NCBI GenBank assembly: GCA_963726825.1
Contig: CAVSDT010000001.1
Coordinates: 1,116,001 to 1,180,000 of the forward strand
Source: DATLGB01 sp963726825
GTDB lineage: Bacteria; Actinomycetota; Thermoleophilia; Solirubrobacterales; Solirubrobacteraceae
DNA length: 64,000 nucleotides
Direction: 5' to 3'
The position numbers and the translations under genes were made by a program. A model generated the notes under the pieces. That model saw nothing but the letters and a program-made list of their open reading frames with translations. It was not told the DNA's origin and ran no database searches. This document shows, piece after piece, positions 18,880 to 27,330 of this stretch (position 1 is the first letter of the stretch; the number at the start of each line of letters is the position of its first letter).

Positions 18880-18883
<4 letters not shown>
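17858..18883 (+). CDS. Sugar ABC importer permease (RbsC/FrcC type)
   Basis: This 341-residue protein has about eight to ten membrane helices and the family loop GGIDLSVGSLLAL, followed by the EAA-like region with GADKEAARRLGIPV. It forms the membrane channel of a carbohydrate-uptake-2 ABC transporter. GTG 17858 has a strong ribosome-binding site. Its stop overlaps the ATP-binding gene start (ATGA). With the divergent ribokinase, the importer most likely handles ribose or another monosaccharide; fructose (FrcBCA) is an alternative because the ATPase is single-domain. Confidence 0.92.
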
Positions 18884-19625
<742 letters not shown>

Positions 19626-19629
<4 letters not shown>

Positions 19630-20591
19630 GGCGGGCGGCGGGCGCTCTGCTCGCGGTGGTCGTCGGGCTCGGCGGCTGCGGCGGCGCGGACGAGGGGGTG
19701 CGGATCGGCTTCGTCCCCAAGTCGCTCAACCAGGAGTACTGGGTCAACACGAAGAAGGGCGCGCAGGCCGCCGCCCGCAAGGCGGGCGTGGAGGTGCTCA
19801 CGAAGTCGGCCCAGGACGACACGCAGATCATCGAGCAGATCGACCTCGTCGAGAACCTGCTCGCCCAGGACGTCGACGCGCTCGTCATCGCCCCTGCGGA
19901 CTCCAAGCTGCTCGAGCCGGTGCTCGACAAGGCGGCCAAGCGCATGCCCGTGGTCCTGTTCGACTCCGACATGCCCGACTGGAAGGGCAAGACCGCCTAC
20001 GTCGGGACGGCCAACGAGGCGGGTGGCGTGAAGGCCGGCAAGTACATCGCCAAGCTGCTGAAGGGCAAGGGCGAGCTGGCGATCATCTCCGGCATCCCCG
20101 GCTCGCAGGTCGGCATCGAGCGCGTCGACGGCGTCAAGCAGGGTCTGAAGGCGGCGCAGGCCGAGACGAAGGTCGTCAAGGAGGTCGCGGGCCAGTTCGA
20201 CCGCGAGCAGGCCGTCGGGGCGATGGAGGACATCCTGCAGACCAACCCCGACGTGGATGCGGTGTTCGCGGCCAACGACCAGATGGCCTTGGGCGCGATC
20301 GAGGCGATCGCGGCGCGCAAGAAGACGAAGCAGATCAAGCTGATCGGCTTCGACGGCGCCCTCGAGGCGACGCAGCACATCCTCGAGGGCGACATGCAGG
20401 CGACGATCGCCCAGGACCCCTACGGCATGGCCGCCAGTGGTGTGCGCGAGGCGGTGGCCAAGCTCAAGGGGCGCGACGTGCGCCGCAAGGTCGACACGGG
20501 CGCGAAGCTGATCACGCCCGCGAACGCCCGGAGGTACTTCGAGGACGTCCGCGGCCGGCTCGGCGACACCGGCCGCGGGATCGACGGCTAG
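19626..20591 (+). CDS. Sugar-binding lipoprotein of ABC importer (type I periplasmic binding protein)
   Basis: This 321-residue protein has a short signal with lipobox LGGC (Cys near residue 18), so it should be anchored outside the cytoplasmic membrane. The fold is that of ribose/galactose-binding proteins: IGFVPKSLNQEYW, DVDALVIAPADS, PVVLFDSDM, GIPGSQVGIERVDG and FAANDQMALGAIEA. It delivers substrate to the coupled permease/ATPase. It starts with GTG 19626 overlapping the ATPase stop by 4 nt. Its stop overlaps the convergent FHA gene. Confidence 0.93.
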
Positions 20592-21016
20592 GTCGCGGCG
20601 GCGGCGTCGACCCGCGTGAGCTCCTCGGTCTTGTCCGAGAGCGCCTCCTGGCCGGCCTCGACCTCGACGAAGCGCAGGGAGCGACGGCCGATGCCGAGGA
20701 CGTCGCCCGGCTCGAGCAGGTGGCGGCGCACGCGCTCGCCGTTGACCCAGGTCCCGTTGAGCGAGCCGTCGTCGAGCAGCTCCGCGCGACCGTCGGAGCG
20801 CATCATCACCACCGCGTGGCGGTGCGACACGCTCCCGTCGTCGAAGGCGACGTCGGCTGTGGGACTGCGCCCGATCCGCGTCATCCCGGCACGAAGGGCG
20901 AGCAGGACGACCTCGTCCCCGTCCTCGACCGCCAGGTAGCGGCCCGGCCCAGGAGCCGAGAGGGCGAGGGAGGCGCGGCGGCGGGAGCGGGGGCTGAGGC
21001 GGCGGTCGGTGGTCAT
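20588..21016 (-). CDS. FHA-domain protein
   Basis: This 142-residue protein is a single forkhead-associated domain (about 30-125), with the phosphothreonine-binding residues in MTRIGRSPTADV, VSHRHAVVM and LNGTWVNGERV. The N-terminal 25 residues are Arg/Ser-rich and the C-terminus is short and acidic. It likely binds a partner phosphorylated by a Ser/Thr kinase; no kinase is nearby. It lies between the sugar importer (convergent) and the polysaccharide exporter (divergent). Confidence 0.9.
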   Translation of the reverse strand: MTTDRRLSPRSRRRASLALSAPGPGRYLAVEDGDEVVLLALRAGMTRIGRSPTADVAFDDGSVSHRHAVVMMRSDGRAELLDDGSLNGTWVNGERVRRHLLEPGDVLGIGRRSLRFVEVEAGQEALSDKTEELTRVDAAAAT

Positions 21017-21103
21017 GGGCGCATCGTCCCCAGCGATCCGAAAGCCCCCCTAAGCCTTGCCCCCGGGCGGTCCGAGCGCGGCCTCTGCGATCCTTCGCCG
21101 CCG

Positions 21104-21880
21104 ATGCGCGGGTACCGCTACCTCTACGAGCAGATGGTCCGGCGCGAGCTGCGGCAGAAGTACAAGGGCTCGGTGCTCGGGGTCCTCTACTACCTCGTCA
21201 ACCCGCTCGTGCTGATGGCGGCCTACAGCCTGATGTTCACCTACGTGCTGCGCTACGACGCGGTGGACGACTACCCGCTGTTCCTCCTGATCGGGATCGC
21301 CGTGTGGCTGTTCTTCTCCCAGGCGCTGCTGGCGAGCGCGTCCTCGCTGCTCGACCAGGCCTCGCTCGTGCGCAAGGTCCGCTTCCCGCGCGAGATCGTG
21401 CCGGCCGCGACGGTCTCGGTGCAATGGGTCATCTTCGCGGTGCTGCTCGTGCTGGTGACCCCCGTGACGGTGATCGTGCGCGAGACGTTCGCGCCGCCGC
21501 TGATCCTCCTGCCGGTGCTCCTCGTGCTGCTGGGCCTGTTCGTCCTCGGGCTCGCGCTGGCGGTGAGCGTCCTCCACGCGTACTTCCGCGACGTCGCCCC
21601 GATCCTGTCCGCCGTGCTGCTGCCGTGGTTCTTCGTGACGCCGATCTTCTTCGTCCCGACCGACTTCCCGGGCCTCGGCGCCCGGCCCTGGCTGGGGGAC
21701 CTGCTGCGCTGGGGCAACCCCGTGGCCCCGTTCATCGAGGGCGTGCGCGACGTCCTCTACGCGGGCGTCTGGCCGTCGCCGGGGACCCTCGCCTACATCC
21801 TCGTCGCGACGGCGATCGCCCTCGCGCTCGGGCGCTGGGTGTTCCGGCGCATGGAAGGCGAACTGGCGGTGGTCGTGTGA
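21104..21880 (+). CDS. ABC-2 type polysaccharide export permease (Wzm/TagG-like)
   Basis: This 258-residue protein has six predicted membrane helices. The N-terminal amphipathic segment RELRQKYKGSVLGVLYYLVNPL and WFFVTPIFF/WGNPVAPFIEGVRDVLY motifs are typical of Wzm/TagG permeases that export lipid-linked polysaccharide or teichoic acid. It overlaps its ATPase by 4 nt. In this locus it offers an ABC-dependent export route alongside the flippase/ligase genes found later, so more than one polymer may be made. Confidence 0.9.
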   Translation: MRGYRYLYEQMVRRELRQKYKGSVLGVLYYLVNPLVLMAAYSLMFTYVLRYDAVDDYPLFLLIGIAVWLFFSQALLASASSLLDQASLVRKVRFPREIVPAATVSVQWVIFAVLLVLVTPVTVIVRETFAPPLILLPVLLVLLGLFVLGLALAVSVLHAYFRDVAPILSAVLLPWFFVTPIFFVPTDFPGLGARPWLGDLLRWGNPVAPFIEGVRDVLYAGVWPSPGTLAYILVATAIALALGRWVFRRMEGELAVVV

Positions 21881-22647
21881 GCGCGGTGGCCGGCGAGGTC
21901 GTGCTGGAGCACGCGTCGCGCGCGTTCGAGGTCCGCGCGGACCCGGCGCGGACGCTGAAGGAGCTGCTGATCCGCCGCAAGGGGACGGCGGTGGGCCCCG
22001 ACGCCGTGCACGCGCTGCGCGACGTGTCGCTCCACGCCGCTCCGGGTGAGTCGCTCGGGGTGATCGGGCGCAACGGCGCGGGGAAGACGTCGACGCTGCG
22101 CGTGCTCGCCGGCATCGTCCCGCTCGACGCGGGCACGGCCGACTGCGGCGGCCGGGTCGTCTCTCTGCTGGAGGTCGGCGCGGGGTTCGGGCGCGACTTC
22201 ACCGGCCGCGAGAACATCCACCTCAACGGGGCGCTGCACGGCCTCGACCGCCGGGCGATCGAGGCGCGGGAGGGGGCCGTCGTGGCCTTCTCCGAGCTCG
22301 GGGAGTTCATCGACGCCCCCGTGCGGACCTACTCCTCGGGGATGTTCGTGCGGCTCGGGTTCGCGATCGCCGCGCACCTCGACGCCGACGTGATGCTGAT
22401 CGACGAGGTGCTCGCCGTCGGCGATGAGGCGTTCCAGCGCAAGTGCCTGGAACGCATCCGCGAGCTGCAGGCGGGCGGGATGACCCTCGTGCTCGTCTCC
22501 CACGACGCGGCGGCGGTCGAGACGGTCTGCGACCGCGTCGTCGTGCTCGACGCGGGGCACGTCGCCTTCGACGGCCCGACGGCCGAGGGCCTGGCGGCCT
22601 ATCGGCGGCTCCTGGCCGCGGGCGCCGGCACGGCGGTGCGCGGATGA
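21877..22647 (+). CDS. Polysaccharide export ABC ATPase (Wzt/TagH-like)
   Basis: This 256-residue ATPase has Walker A GRNGAGKTS, the family-specific VSLLEVGAGFGRDFTGRENI region, signature YSSGMFVRLGFAIA, Walker B VMLIDEVLAVGD and VSHD H-loop. It lacks the C-terminal carbohydrate-binding domain of long Wzt proteins, so substrate recognition may be by the permease or a partner. GTG 21877 overlaps the permease stop; its stop overlaps the next small gene (ATGA). Confidence 0.92.
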   Translation: MSAVAGEVVLEHASRAFEVRADPARTLKELLIRRKGTAVGPDAVHALRDVSLHAAPGESLGVIGRNGAGKTSTLRVLAGIVPLDAGTADCGGRVVSLLEVGAGFGRDFTGRENIHLNGALHGLDRRAIEAREGAVVAFSELGEFIDAPVRTYSSGMFVRLGFAIAAHLDADVMLIDEVLAVGDEAFQRKCLERIRELQAGGMTLVLVSHDAAAVETVCDRVVVLDAGHVAFDGPTAEGLAAYRRLLAAGAGTAVRG

Positions 22648-22982
22648 GCACGCCCGAGGACGCGCTGGCAGCGGCCCGCGCGGAGGTCGCGGCCATGCGC
22701 GCGGCGGGTCGCTACGCCGAGGCGGCGGAGGGGGTCGTGGTCGAGCCGCTGGACCAGGTCACGCGCGCACAGCTGCTCGAGTGGGCGCTGCTCGAGCCCG
22801 ACATGTCCAAGCTGCGCTCCACGCGCCGCTTCGGCGGGCCGATCACCGCCCTCAAGCGGCTGCAGCACCGTGCGCTGCGCCAGTACTTCAACGAGCTGAC
22901 CTCGCAGCAGACGCGCTTCAACATCCACGTCCTGCGCAAGCTGATGGAGCTCGAGGACCGCATCGAGAAGCTCGAGGCGTGA
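22644..22982 (+). CDS. Small conserved protein linked to glycan export, unknown function
   Basis: A 112-residue soluble protein: an Ala/Glu-rich N-terminal helix, a central block EWALLEPDMSKLRSTRRFGGP, a basic helix, then QQTRFNIHVLRKLMELEDRIEKLE, which is amphipathic and probably a coiled coil. It is coupled by 4-nt overlaps to the Wzt-like ATPase upstream and a glycosyltransferase downstream. Similar blocks occur beside glycosyltransferases and methyltransferases from memory, so a scaffolding or length-control role is possible. No catalytic motif is visible. Confidence 0.75.
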   Translation: MSTPEDALAAARAEVAAMRAAGRYAEAAEGVVVEPLDQVTRAQLLEWALLEPDMSKLRSTRRFGGPITALKRLQHRALRQYFNELTSQQTRFNIHVLRKLMELEDRIEKLEA

Positions 22983-24031
22983 GGGTCCACCAGCTGCTGT
23001 CGGGCGTCGGCCCCGTCGACGCCGTGACGGCGCAGGCGCGCGCCTACCGGGAGCGCTTCCGCGCGTGGGGGTGGGGCGGGGGCGACCATGCGGTCCACGT
23101 CGATCCGCGTGCCGGGCGCGACTTCAAGCCGCTGGACGCGCTGGGGGCCGACGGACTCGCCGCCGACGACGTGCTGCTGTTTCACTTCTCCGCCTACGCA
23201 CCCAAGCTCGCCGAGCAGCTCGAGCGCCCGCAGCGCAAGCTCCTGGTGTCCCACAACATCACGCCGGCCCGCTGGTTCTGGAACCACGAGCCGATGACCG
23301 CGGTGCAGTGCGCGATCGGCCGCGAGCAGCTGCCGCGCTTCGCCACGGCGGTGGACCTCGCCGCGGGCGTCTCGCAGTTCAACGCCGACGAGCTCGCGGC
23401 GGCCGGCGCGACTGCGACCGCCGTGGTCCCGATCCTGTTCGACCCGTCGTCGTGGCCGCCCGCCGGCCCCGAGCCCGACGGCCCGCCGACGGTGCTCTTC
23501 GTCGGCCGGGTCTCGCCGCACAAGCGCCACGACCTGCTCATCCGCGCCTTCGCGCTCTACCGGCGCGAGCGTGCCCCCGAGGCGCGCCTCGTGCTCGTGG
23601 GAGAGCCGCTCACGCCGCTGTACGGGGACGCGATCCGCGCGCTGGGGGAGCGCCTGGCGCCCGGGGCCGTGACGCTCGAGTCCCAGCTGACGCGCGCGGA
23701 GCTCGCCGAGCGCTGGCGCCGCGCCCACGCCTTCGTCAGCCTGTCCGAGCACGAGGGGTTCTGCATCCCGCTGCTGGAGGCGTTCCACTTCGGGGTGCCC
23801 GTGGTGGCGCGCCCGCTGGGCGGCGTCGCGGAGGTCGGCGGCGACGCGATCCTGCCCGTCGGCCCCGCGGACCCCGACCTCGCGCTGACGGCCGAGCTCA
23901 TGCACCGCGCGGTCTCAGACAGCGACCTGCGCGCGACCCTGCGCCTGCGCGGGCAGGCGCGCCTGTCGGCCTACGCCCTCGCCGACGCCGAGGCCGCGCT
24001 GCGGGCGGCGGTCGAGCGCGTCGCTAGCTGA
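22979..24031 (+). CDS. GT4-family glycosyltransferase
   Basis: This 350-residue GT-B enzyme has an N-terminal acceptor domain (VRVHQLLSGVGPVDAV, LLVSHNITPARWFW) and a C-terminal donor domain with VLFVGRVSPHKRHDLLIRAF and the EHEGFCIPLLEAFHFGVPVVA motif, where the conserved EX7E glutamates lie. It is the last gene of the exporter operon, coupled through GTG 22979 to the small protein. It probably adds a sugar to the polymer exported by the Wzm/Wzt pair; the sugar is unknown. Confidence 0.9.
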   Translation: MRVHQLLSGVGPVDAVTAQARAYRERFRAWGWGGGDHAVHVDPRAGRDFKPLDALGADGLAADDVLLFHFSAYAPKLAEQLERPQRKLLVSHNITPARWFWNHEPMTAVQCAIGREQLPRFATAVDLAAGVSQFNADELAAAGATATAVVPILFDPSSWPPAGPEPDGPPTVLFVGRVSPHKRHDLLIRAFALYRRERAPEARLVLVGEPLTPLYGDAIRALGERLAPGAVTLESQLTRAELAERWRRAHAFVSLSEHEGFCIPLLEAFHFGVPVVARPLGGVAEVGGDAILPVGPADPDLALTAELMHRAVSDSDLRATLRLRGQARLSAYALADAEAALRAAVERVAS

Positions 24032-24587
24032 GCGCCGCGCCCTTGGCCTGGTTGCAGGGCGCGCACAGGACCTGGAGGTTCTCCACCGTGTCGGCGCCGC
24101 CCAGGGCGAGCGGGATGACGTGGTCGTACTGGAGGTCGAACGCCGCGCCGCAGTCGACGCAGCGGCCACCGTCGCGCTCCCACACCACCCGCCGCACGTC
24201 GCGCGGGATGGGCCGGCGCACGCGAGATCGGGTTGAAGCCGCCCAGGGCGGCTCGATCCCGATCTCGCGGTCCTCCACGGCGAGCAGGGCGTGCGCGCGC
24301 TCGAGGGCGCGGCGAGCGCGGCGGTCGCGAGCACGGACCAGGGCGAGCACGTCGTGGGCCTCGAGCGTCTCGTCGTCGGTCCACCACAGGCGCCGCTCGA
24401 ACAGCCACCACGTGCGCTCCGCGTCGACCGTCAGGGGCTGCGGCTCGCGGTCGGACGCCGCCTGGAGCGCGGCGAAGGCACGCGGCCGCCAGACCGCCTC
24501 GGCGTCCCCGCGCAGGGCGAGCGCGTAGCGGCGGCCCAGCAGGGTGCGACGGACGGTGAAGCGGGCGGCCTTGGCTTCGCGCAACAT
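24024..24587 (-). CDS. HNH endonuclease-domain protein
   Basis: This 187-residue protein has a Trp/Arg-rich N-terminal region of unknown fold and a C-terminal HNH domain: CxxC at VDCGAAFDLQYDHVIPLALGG and a second CxxC in LCAPCNQAKG, with DH as the catalytic pair. It resembles stand-alone HNH proteins of the McrA type that bind zinc through paired CxxC motifs. The role could be DNA processing or defence; nothing nearby clarifies it. The ATG at 24587 is the best start; the frame stays open upstream. The C-terminus overlaps the convergent glycosyltransferase by 8 nt. Confidence 0.8.
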   Translation of the reverse strand: MLREAKAARFTVRRTLLGRRYALALRGDAEAVWRPRAFAALQAASDREPQPLTVDAERTWWLFERRLWWTDDETLEAHDVLALVRARDRRARRALERAHALLAVEDREIGIEPPWAASTRSRVRRPIPRDVRRVVWERDGGRCVDCGAAFDLQYDHVIPLALGGADTVENLQVLCAPCNQAKGAALS

Positions 24588-24637
24588 CGCCGGGCAGCCT
24601 CGGCGGCGGCCCGGACGGCATGCAAGACCGCTGGCAG

Positions 24638-25030
24638 CTAGTGCTCGTGCGCGGTGGCGGGCGAGTCCACGAGCGGCGCGCCGGTGCGGCTCCAGCTGAA
24701 GGCCTGGAAGCTGCCGAACCAGAACAGGATGGCGAGCAGCGGGTGGAACGCGCCGAGGACGTTGTCCTGCTCGGCGATGGCCCCCATCACGACGACGATC
24801 ACCAGCAGGCCGGCACCGAAGATGATCCCGGAGCGTCCGAGGCGGCCGACGACGGCGGTCAGCAGGATCAGCAGCGCGATCGCCTGCAGCGCGTAGCCGA
24901 CCGCCTTGTGCGGCGCGAACGACTCGTCGGCGAACACGCCGAGCCCGGCGAGGAAGAACTGCAGCGTGGACAGGCCGAGCGCGAGCCCTGCGAGGACCGT
25001 GAACGCCTGACGGAAACCGGAACCGGACAT
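24638..25030 (-). CDS. Small four-helix membrane protein (DUF6220-like)
   Basis: A 130-residue protein with four hydrophobic helices (about 8-30, 42-65, 68-88, 95-115). The FFLAGLGVF motif with HKAVGYALQ in helix 2 resembles DUF6220 membrane proteins from memory. The function is unknown. The ATG at 25030 has a TACCCT -10 hexamer 7 nt upstream, so the protein is expressed on its own leaderless transcript. Confidence 0.75.
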   Translation of the reverse strand: MSGSGFRQAFTVLAGLALGLSTLQFFLAGLGVFADESFAPHKAVGYALQAIALLILLTAVVGRLGRSGIIFGAGLLVIVVVMGAIAEQDNVLGAFHPLLAILFWFGSFQAFSWSRTGAPLVDSPATAHEH

Positions 25031-25037
25031 GGCCTGG

Positions 25038-25043
25038 AGGGTA
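25038..25043 (-). promoter_or_regulatory. -10 hexamer TACCCT of small membrane protein
   Basis: TANNNT 7 nt before the ATG at 25030. Confidence 0.5.
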
Positions 25044-25079
25044 CGCGCGACGGCGGCGGCGCAAACGCGCCCGGGCGCG

Positions 25080-25688
25080 TCACAGGTCGTCGCGGATCGC
25101 GTCGAGATCGGGGTCGTCGGCCGCCCATTCGCGCGCCTGCGGCCGCAGCTCGAGCGCCCGCCGCCAGTGGGTGAGCGCGCGTTCGCGCGCCCCGGCGAGC
25201 GCCGAGAAGCAGGCCAGGTCGTAGTGCAGATCGGCGTCGTCGGGGGCCTCGTCGAGCCCGGGGGAGGCCATCGCGTAGGCGCGCTCGGGGTCGCCCGCCG
25301 CGGCGACGGAGGCCGCCATGAAGCGCGGCTCCCAGGCCGAGACGGGCCCCGCGGCGCCCGCGACGTTGCCGACGGCGACGGCCAGCGTCCCGTCCGCGGT
25401 GGCCACGGCACCGCGTCGCATCGCAGGGTCGGGGTAGAAGACGACCGTCCCGGCCTCGGCCTCCACGTCCGTGCCGTCGTGGTCGAAGGTGGCCGCGCCG
25501 CTGACGAGCACGTACATCTCCTCCTGTCCGCTCTCGGTCTCGTCGTGGGCCTCGATCAGCCGCTCGCCGGCGTCGGCGGAGTAGGCGTTCGTCTTGAACG
25601 CCGTCACCCCGAGGGCGGCCCGCAGCGGGCGCCACTGCAGCCCCGCGACGTCGATGCGGTCGAGGTCGGCGAGGCGGACGACGGTCAC
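25080..25688 (-). CDS. Cupin-domain protein with TPR-like tail
   Basis: This 202-residue protein has a single cupin barrel (about 25-115): HDETESGQEEMYVLVSGAATFDHDG is the first cupin motif and EAEAGTVVFYPDP covers the second. Residues 125-190 form a helical segment with ALTHWRRALELRP, which resembles one TPR unit (DLHYDLACFSALAGARERA). It starts with GTG 25688, overlapping the CGNR regulator stop. The pair suggests a regulator controlling or sensing a small metabolite handled by the cupin protein, which is inference. Confidence 0.8.
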   Translation of the reverse strand: MTVVRLADLDRIDVAGLQWRPLRAALGVTAFKTNAYSADAGERLIEAHDETESGQEEMYVLVSGAATFDHDGTDVEAEAGTVVFYPDPAMRRGAVATADGTLAVAVGNVAGAAGPVSAWEPRFMAASVAAAGDPERAYAMASPGLDEAPDDADLHYDLACFSALAGARERALTHWRRALELRPQAREWAADDPDLDAIRDDL

Positions 25689-26287
25689 GTGGCGCTCCTG
25701 CGGTGGCGGGCGTGGTGGCGGCGGGCGCGAGCCCGGTTGCCGCAGCCGGCCGCGTCGCACCAGCGACGGGTCCCGGAGCGGCTCGTGTCGAGGAAGACCC
25801 ATCCGCAGTCGTGTGCGGCACAGCTGTGCAGGCGGGCCGGATCGGCGTCGGCGAGCAGCTCCACGGCGCTCAGGGCGAGGTGGTCGCGCAGGCTGCGTGC
25901 GTCGCGCACGTCGACGCGCCAGCGCGCGGGCCCGTCGAGGTCCAGCTCGGCGCGGGCCACGGCTGCCGCGGCACCGTCGCGCAGGAGCTGCCGGGCGGCG
26001 GCGACGGCACGGGGGTCGAGGCCGAAGGCGCTGGGCTCGGCGCCCGGGACGCGGGCGATCACGACGGCGTGCACCGCCTCCCGGAGCGCGCGCAGCGCCG
26101 CGAGCTCGTCCGCGGCCGCGTCGGCGACCGCCGGGAGGCCGCGCGCCGTGGTCCAGGCCGCGAGCGCGTCCGGCCCGTCGAGCCGGTCGCTGAAGCGCTC
26201 CGGGTCGTGGCGCCAGGAGACGGTGTTGACGAGGTCCAGGGCGAGGTGGCCGCCCTTGCCCTCCAGCCAGGTGGCTTCACGGGCCAT
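25685..26287 (-). CDS. CGNR zinc-finger transcriptional regulator
   Basis: This 200-residue protein matches the CGNR family: an N-terminal ABATE-type domain (GGHLALDLVNTVSWR) and a C-terminal treble-clef zinc finger with Cys in SCAAHDCGWVFLDTS and RRWCDAAGCGNRARARRHHAR, expected to bind DNA. The ATG at 26287 is preferred over GTG 26293 because a TATCCT -10 ends 7 nt upstream of the ATG and only 1 nt before the GTG. It is coupled by GTGA to the cupin gene and divergent from azlCD. Confidence 0.9.
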   Translation of the reverse strand: MAREATWLEGKGGHLALDLVNTVSWRHDPERFSDRLDGPDALAAWTTARGLPAVADAAADELAALRALREAVHAVVIARVPGAEPSAFGLDPRAVAAARQLLRDGAAAAVARAELDLDGPARWRVDVRDARSLRDHLALSAVELLADADPARLHSCAAHDCGWVFLDTSRSGTRRWCDAAGCGNRARARRHHARHRRSAT

Positions 26288-26294
26288 CGGCACC

Positions 26295-26300
26295 AGGATA
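26295..26300 (-). promoter_or_regulatory. -10 hexamer TATCCT of CGNR-cupin operon
   Basis: TANNNT 7 nt before the ATG at 26287, in a 49-nt divergent spacer. Confidence 0.5.
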
Positions 26301-26324
26301 ACGCTCTTGACTGTGGATGACCAT

Positions 26325-26330
26325 TAGGAT
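26325..26330 (+). promoter_or_regulatory. -10 hexamer TAGGAT of azlCD
   Basis: TANNNT 6 nt before the ATG at 26337. Confidence 0.5.
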
Positions 26331-26336
26331 GCGCGC

Positions 26337-27014
26337 ATGCTGCGCGACGCCGGCTTCCGGGAGGGGATGCGCCTCGGCCTGCCCCTGGCCGTGTCGGCCC
26401 TGCTGCTGTCGATCTCCTTCGGGGCGACCGCCGCGGCCGCGGGCTGGGGCGTCGCCGCGCCGATCGCGGCGTCCGGGCTCGTGTTCTCCGGGTCGGCGCA
26501 GTTCGCGCTGCTCGGCGCGCTCACCGGCGGTTCCGGGTGGCTGACCGGCGTGGGGGCGGCCGCGCTGGTCAACGCCCGCTTCATCCCGATGGGGCTCTCG
26601 ATGGCGCCGTGGCTGAAGGGCCGGCGCCCGCGACGGGCACTCGAGAGCATGGCCATCGTCGACGCCTCCTGGGTGCTCGCCCACGAGGGTGCCGGCCGCT
26701 TCGACCGCGGCAAGCTCTTCGGCGCGACCGCGGTGCAGTACCCGATGTGGGTGCTCGGGACGGTCATCGGCGTCGTGGTCGCCCCTTCAGGCGACCTGTT
26801 CGCCACGCTCGGCCTGGACGCGATCTACCCGGCGTTCTTCCTCGTGCTGCTGCTCGAGGAGCTCGAGGAGCGGCCCGGTGGGCTGCCGATCGCGGTCGCC
26901 GCCGCCCTGGTCGCCGGGGTGCTCGTGCTCCTGATGCCGCCGGGCCTGGCCGTCCTGGCCTGCGGCGCCGTGGCCCTGGTCGGGGCGCGGCGCAGGCTGC
27001 GGGCGCCGGCGTGA
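26337..27014 (+). CDS. azlC: AzlC-family branched-chain amino acid exporter, large subunit
   Basis: This 225-residue membrane protein has about seven helices; family motifs are GLPLAVSALLLSISFGA, SGSAQFALLGAL and NARFIPMGLSMAPWLKG. With AzlD it forms a branched-chain amino acid exporter. The adjoining CGNR gene may respond to related cues, but no operator is recognisable. The ATG at 26337 is fixed by the -10 hexamer. It overlaps azlD by 4 nt. Confidence 0.92.
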   Translation: MLRDAGFREGMRLGLPLAVSALLLSISFGATAAAAGWGVAAPIAASGLVFSGSAQFALLGALTGGSGWLTGVGAAALVNARFIPMGLSMAPWLKGRRPRRALESMAIVDASWVLAHEGAGRFDRGKLFGATAVQYPMWVLGTVIGVVVAPSGDLFATLGLDAIYPAFFLVLLLEELEERPGGLPIAVAAALVAGVLVLLMPPGLAVLACGAVALVGARRRLRAPA

Positions 27015-27316
27015 GCGCGGTCTGGCTCGGCCTGACCGGGATCCTCCTCGTCACGGTGGCGACGAAGGCCGCCGGCGCGCTGCTCGGGCCGGAGTCGCTG
27101 TCGGAGCGGGCGCTCGCGGTCGTGGCGCTCCTCGCGCCGGCGCTGCTGGCCGGTCTCGTGATCGCCGACGTCGCGGGCCGGTCGTGGGACGACGTCGACC
27201 CGGCGGTGCTGGCCGGGCTGGCCGTGGCCGCCGGACTGCGGACGCGCGTCGGCGGGATCGTCGTGCCCCTCGTCACGGCGGCTGCCGTGACGGCTGCGGT
27301 GCGCGCGCTGACCTGA
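27011..27316 (+). CDS. azlD: AzlD-family small subunit of amino acid exporter
   Basis: A 101-residue protein with four hydrophobic helices, matching AzlD in size, order and the central ALLAPALLAGLVIADV region. It starts with GTG 27011 overlapping the azlC TGA. It should assemble with AzlC in the cytoplasmic membrane. Confidence 0.9.
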   Translation: MSAVWLGLTGILLVTVATKAAGALLGPESLSERALAVVALLAPALLAGLVIADVAGRSWDDVDPAVLAGLAVAAGLRTRVGGIVVPLVTAAAVTAAVRALT

Positions 27317-27330
27317 CCGCGCGCCCTGGC

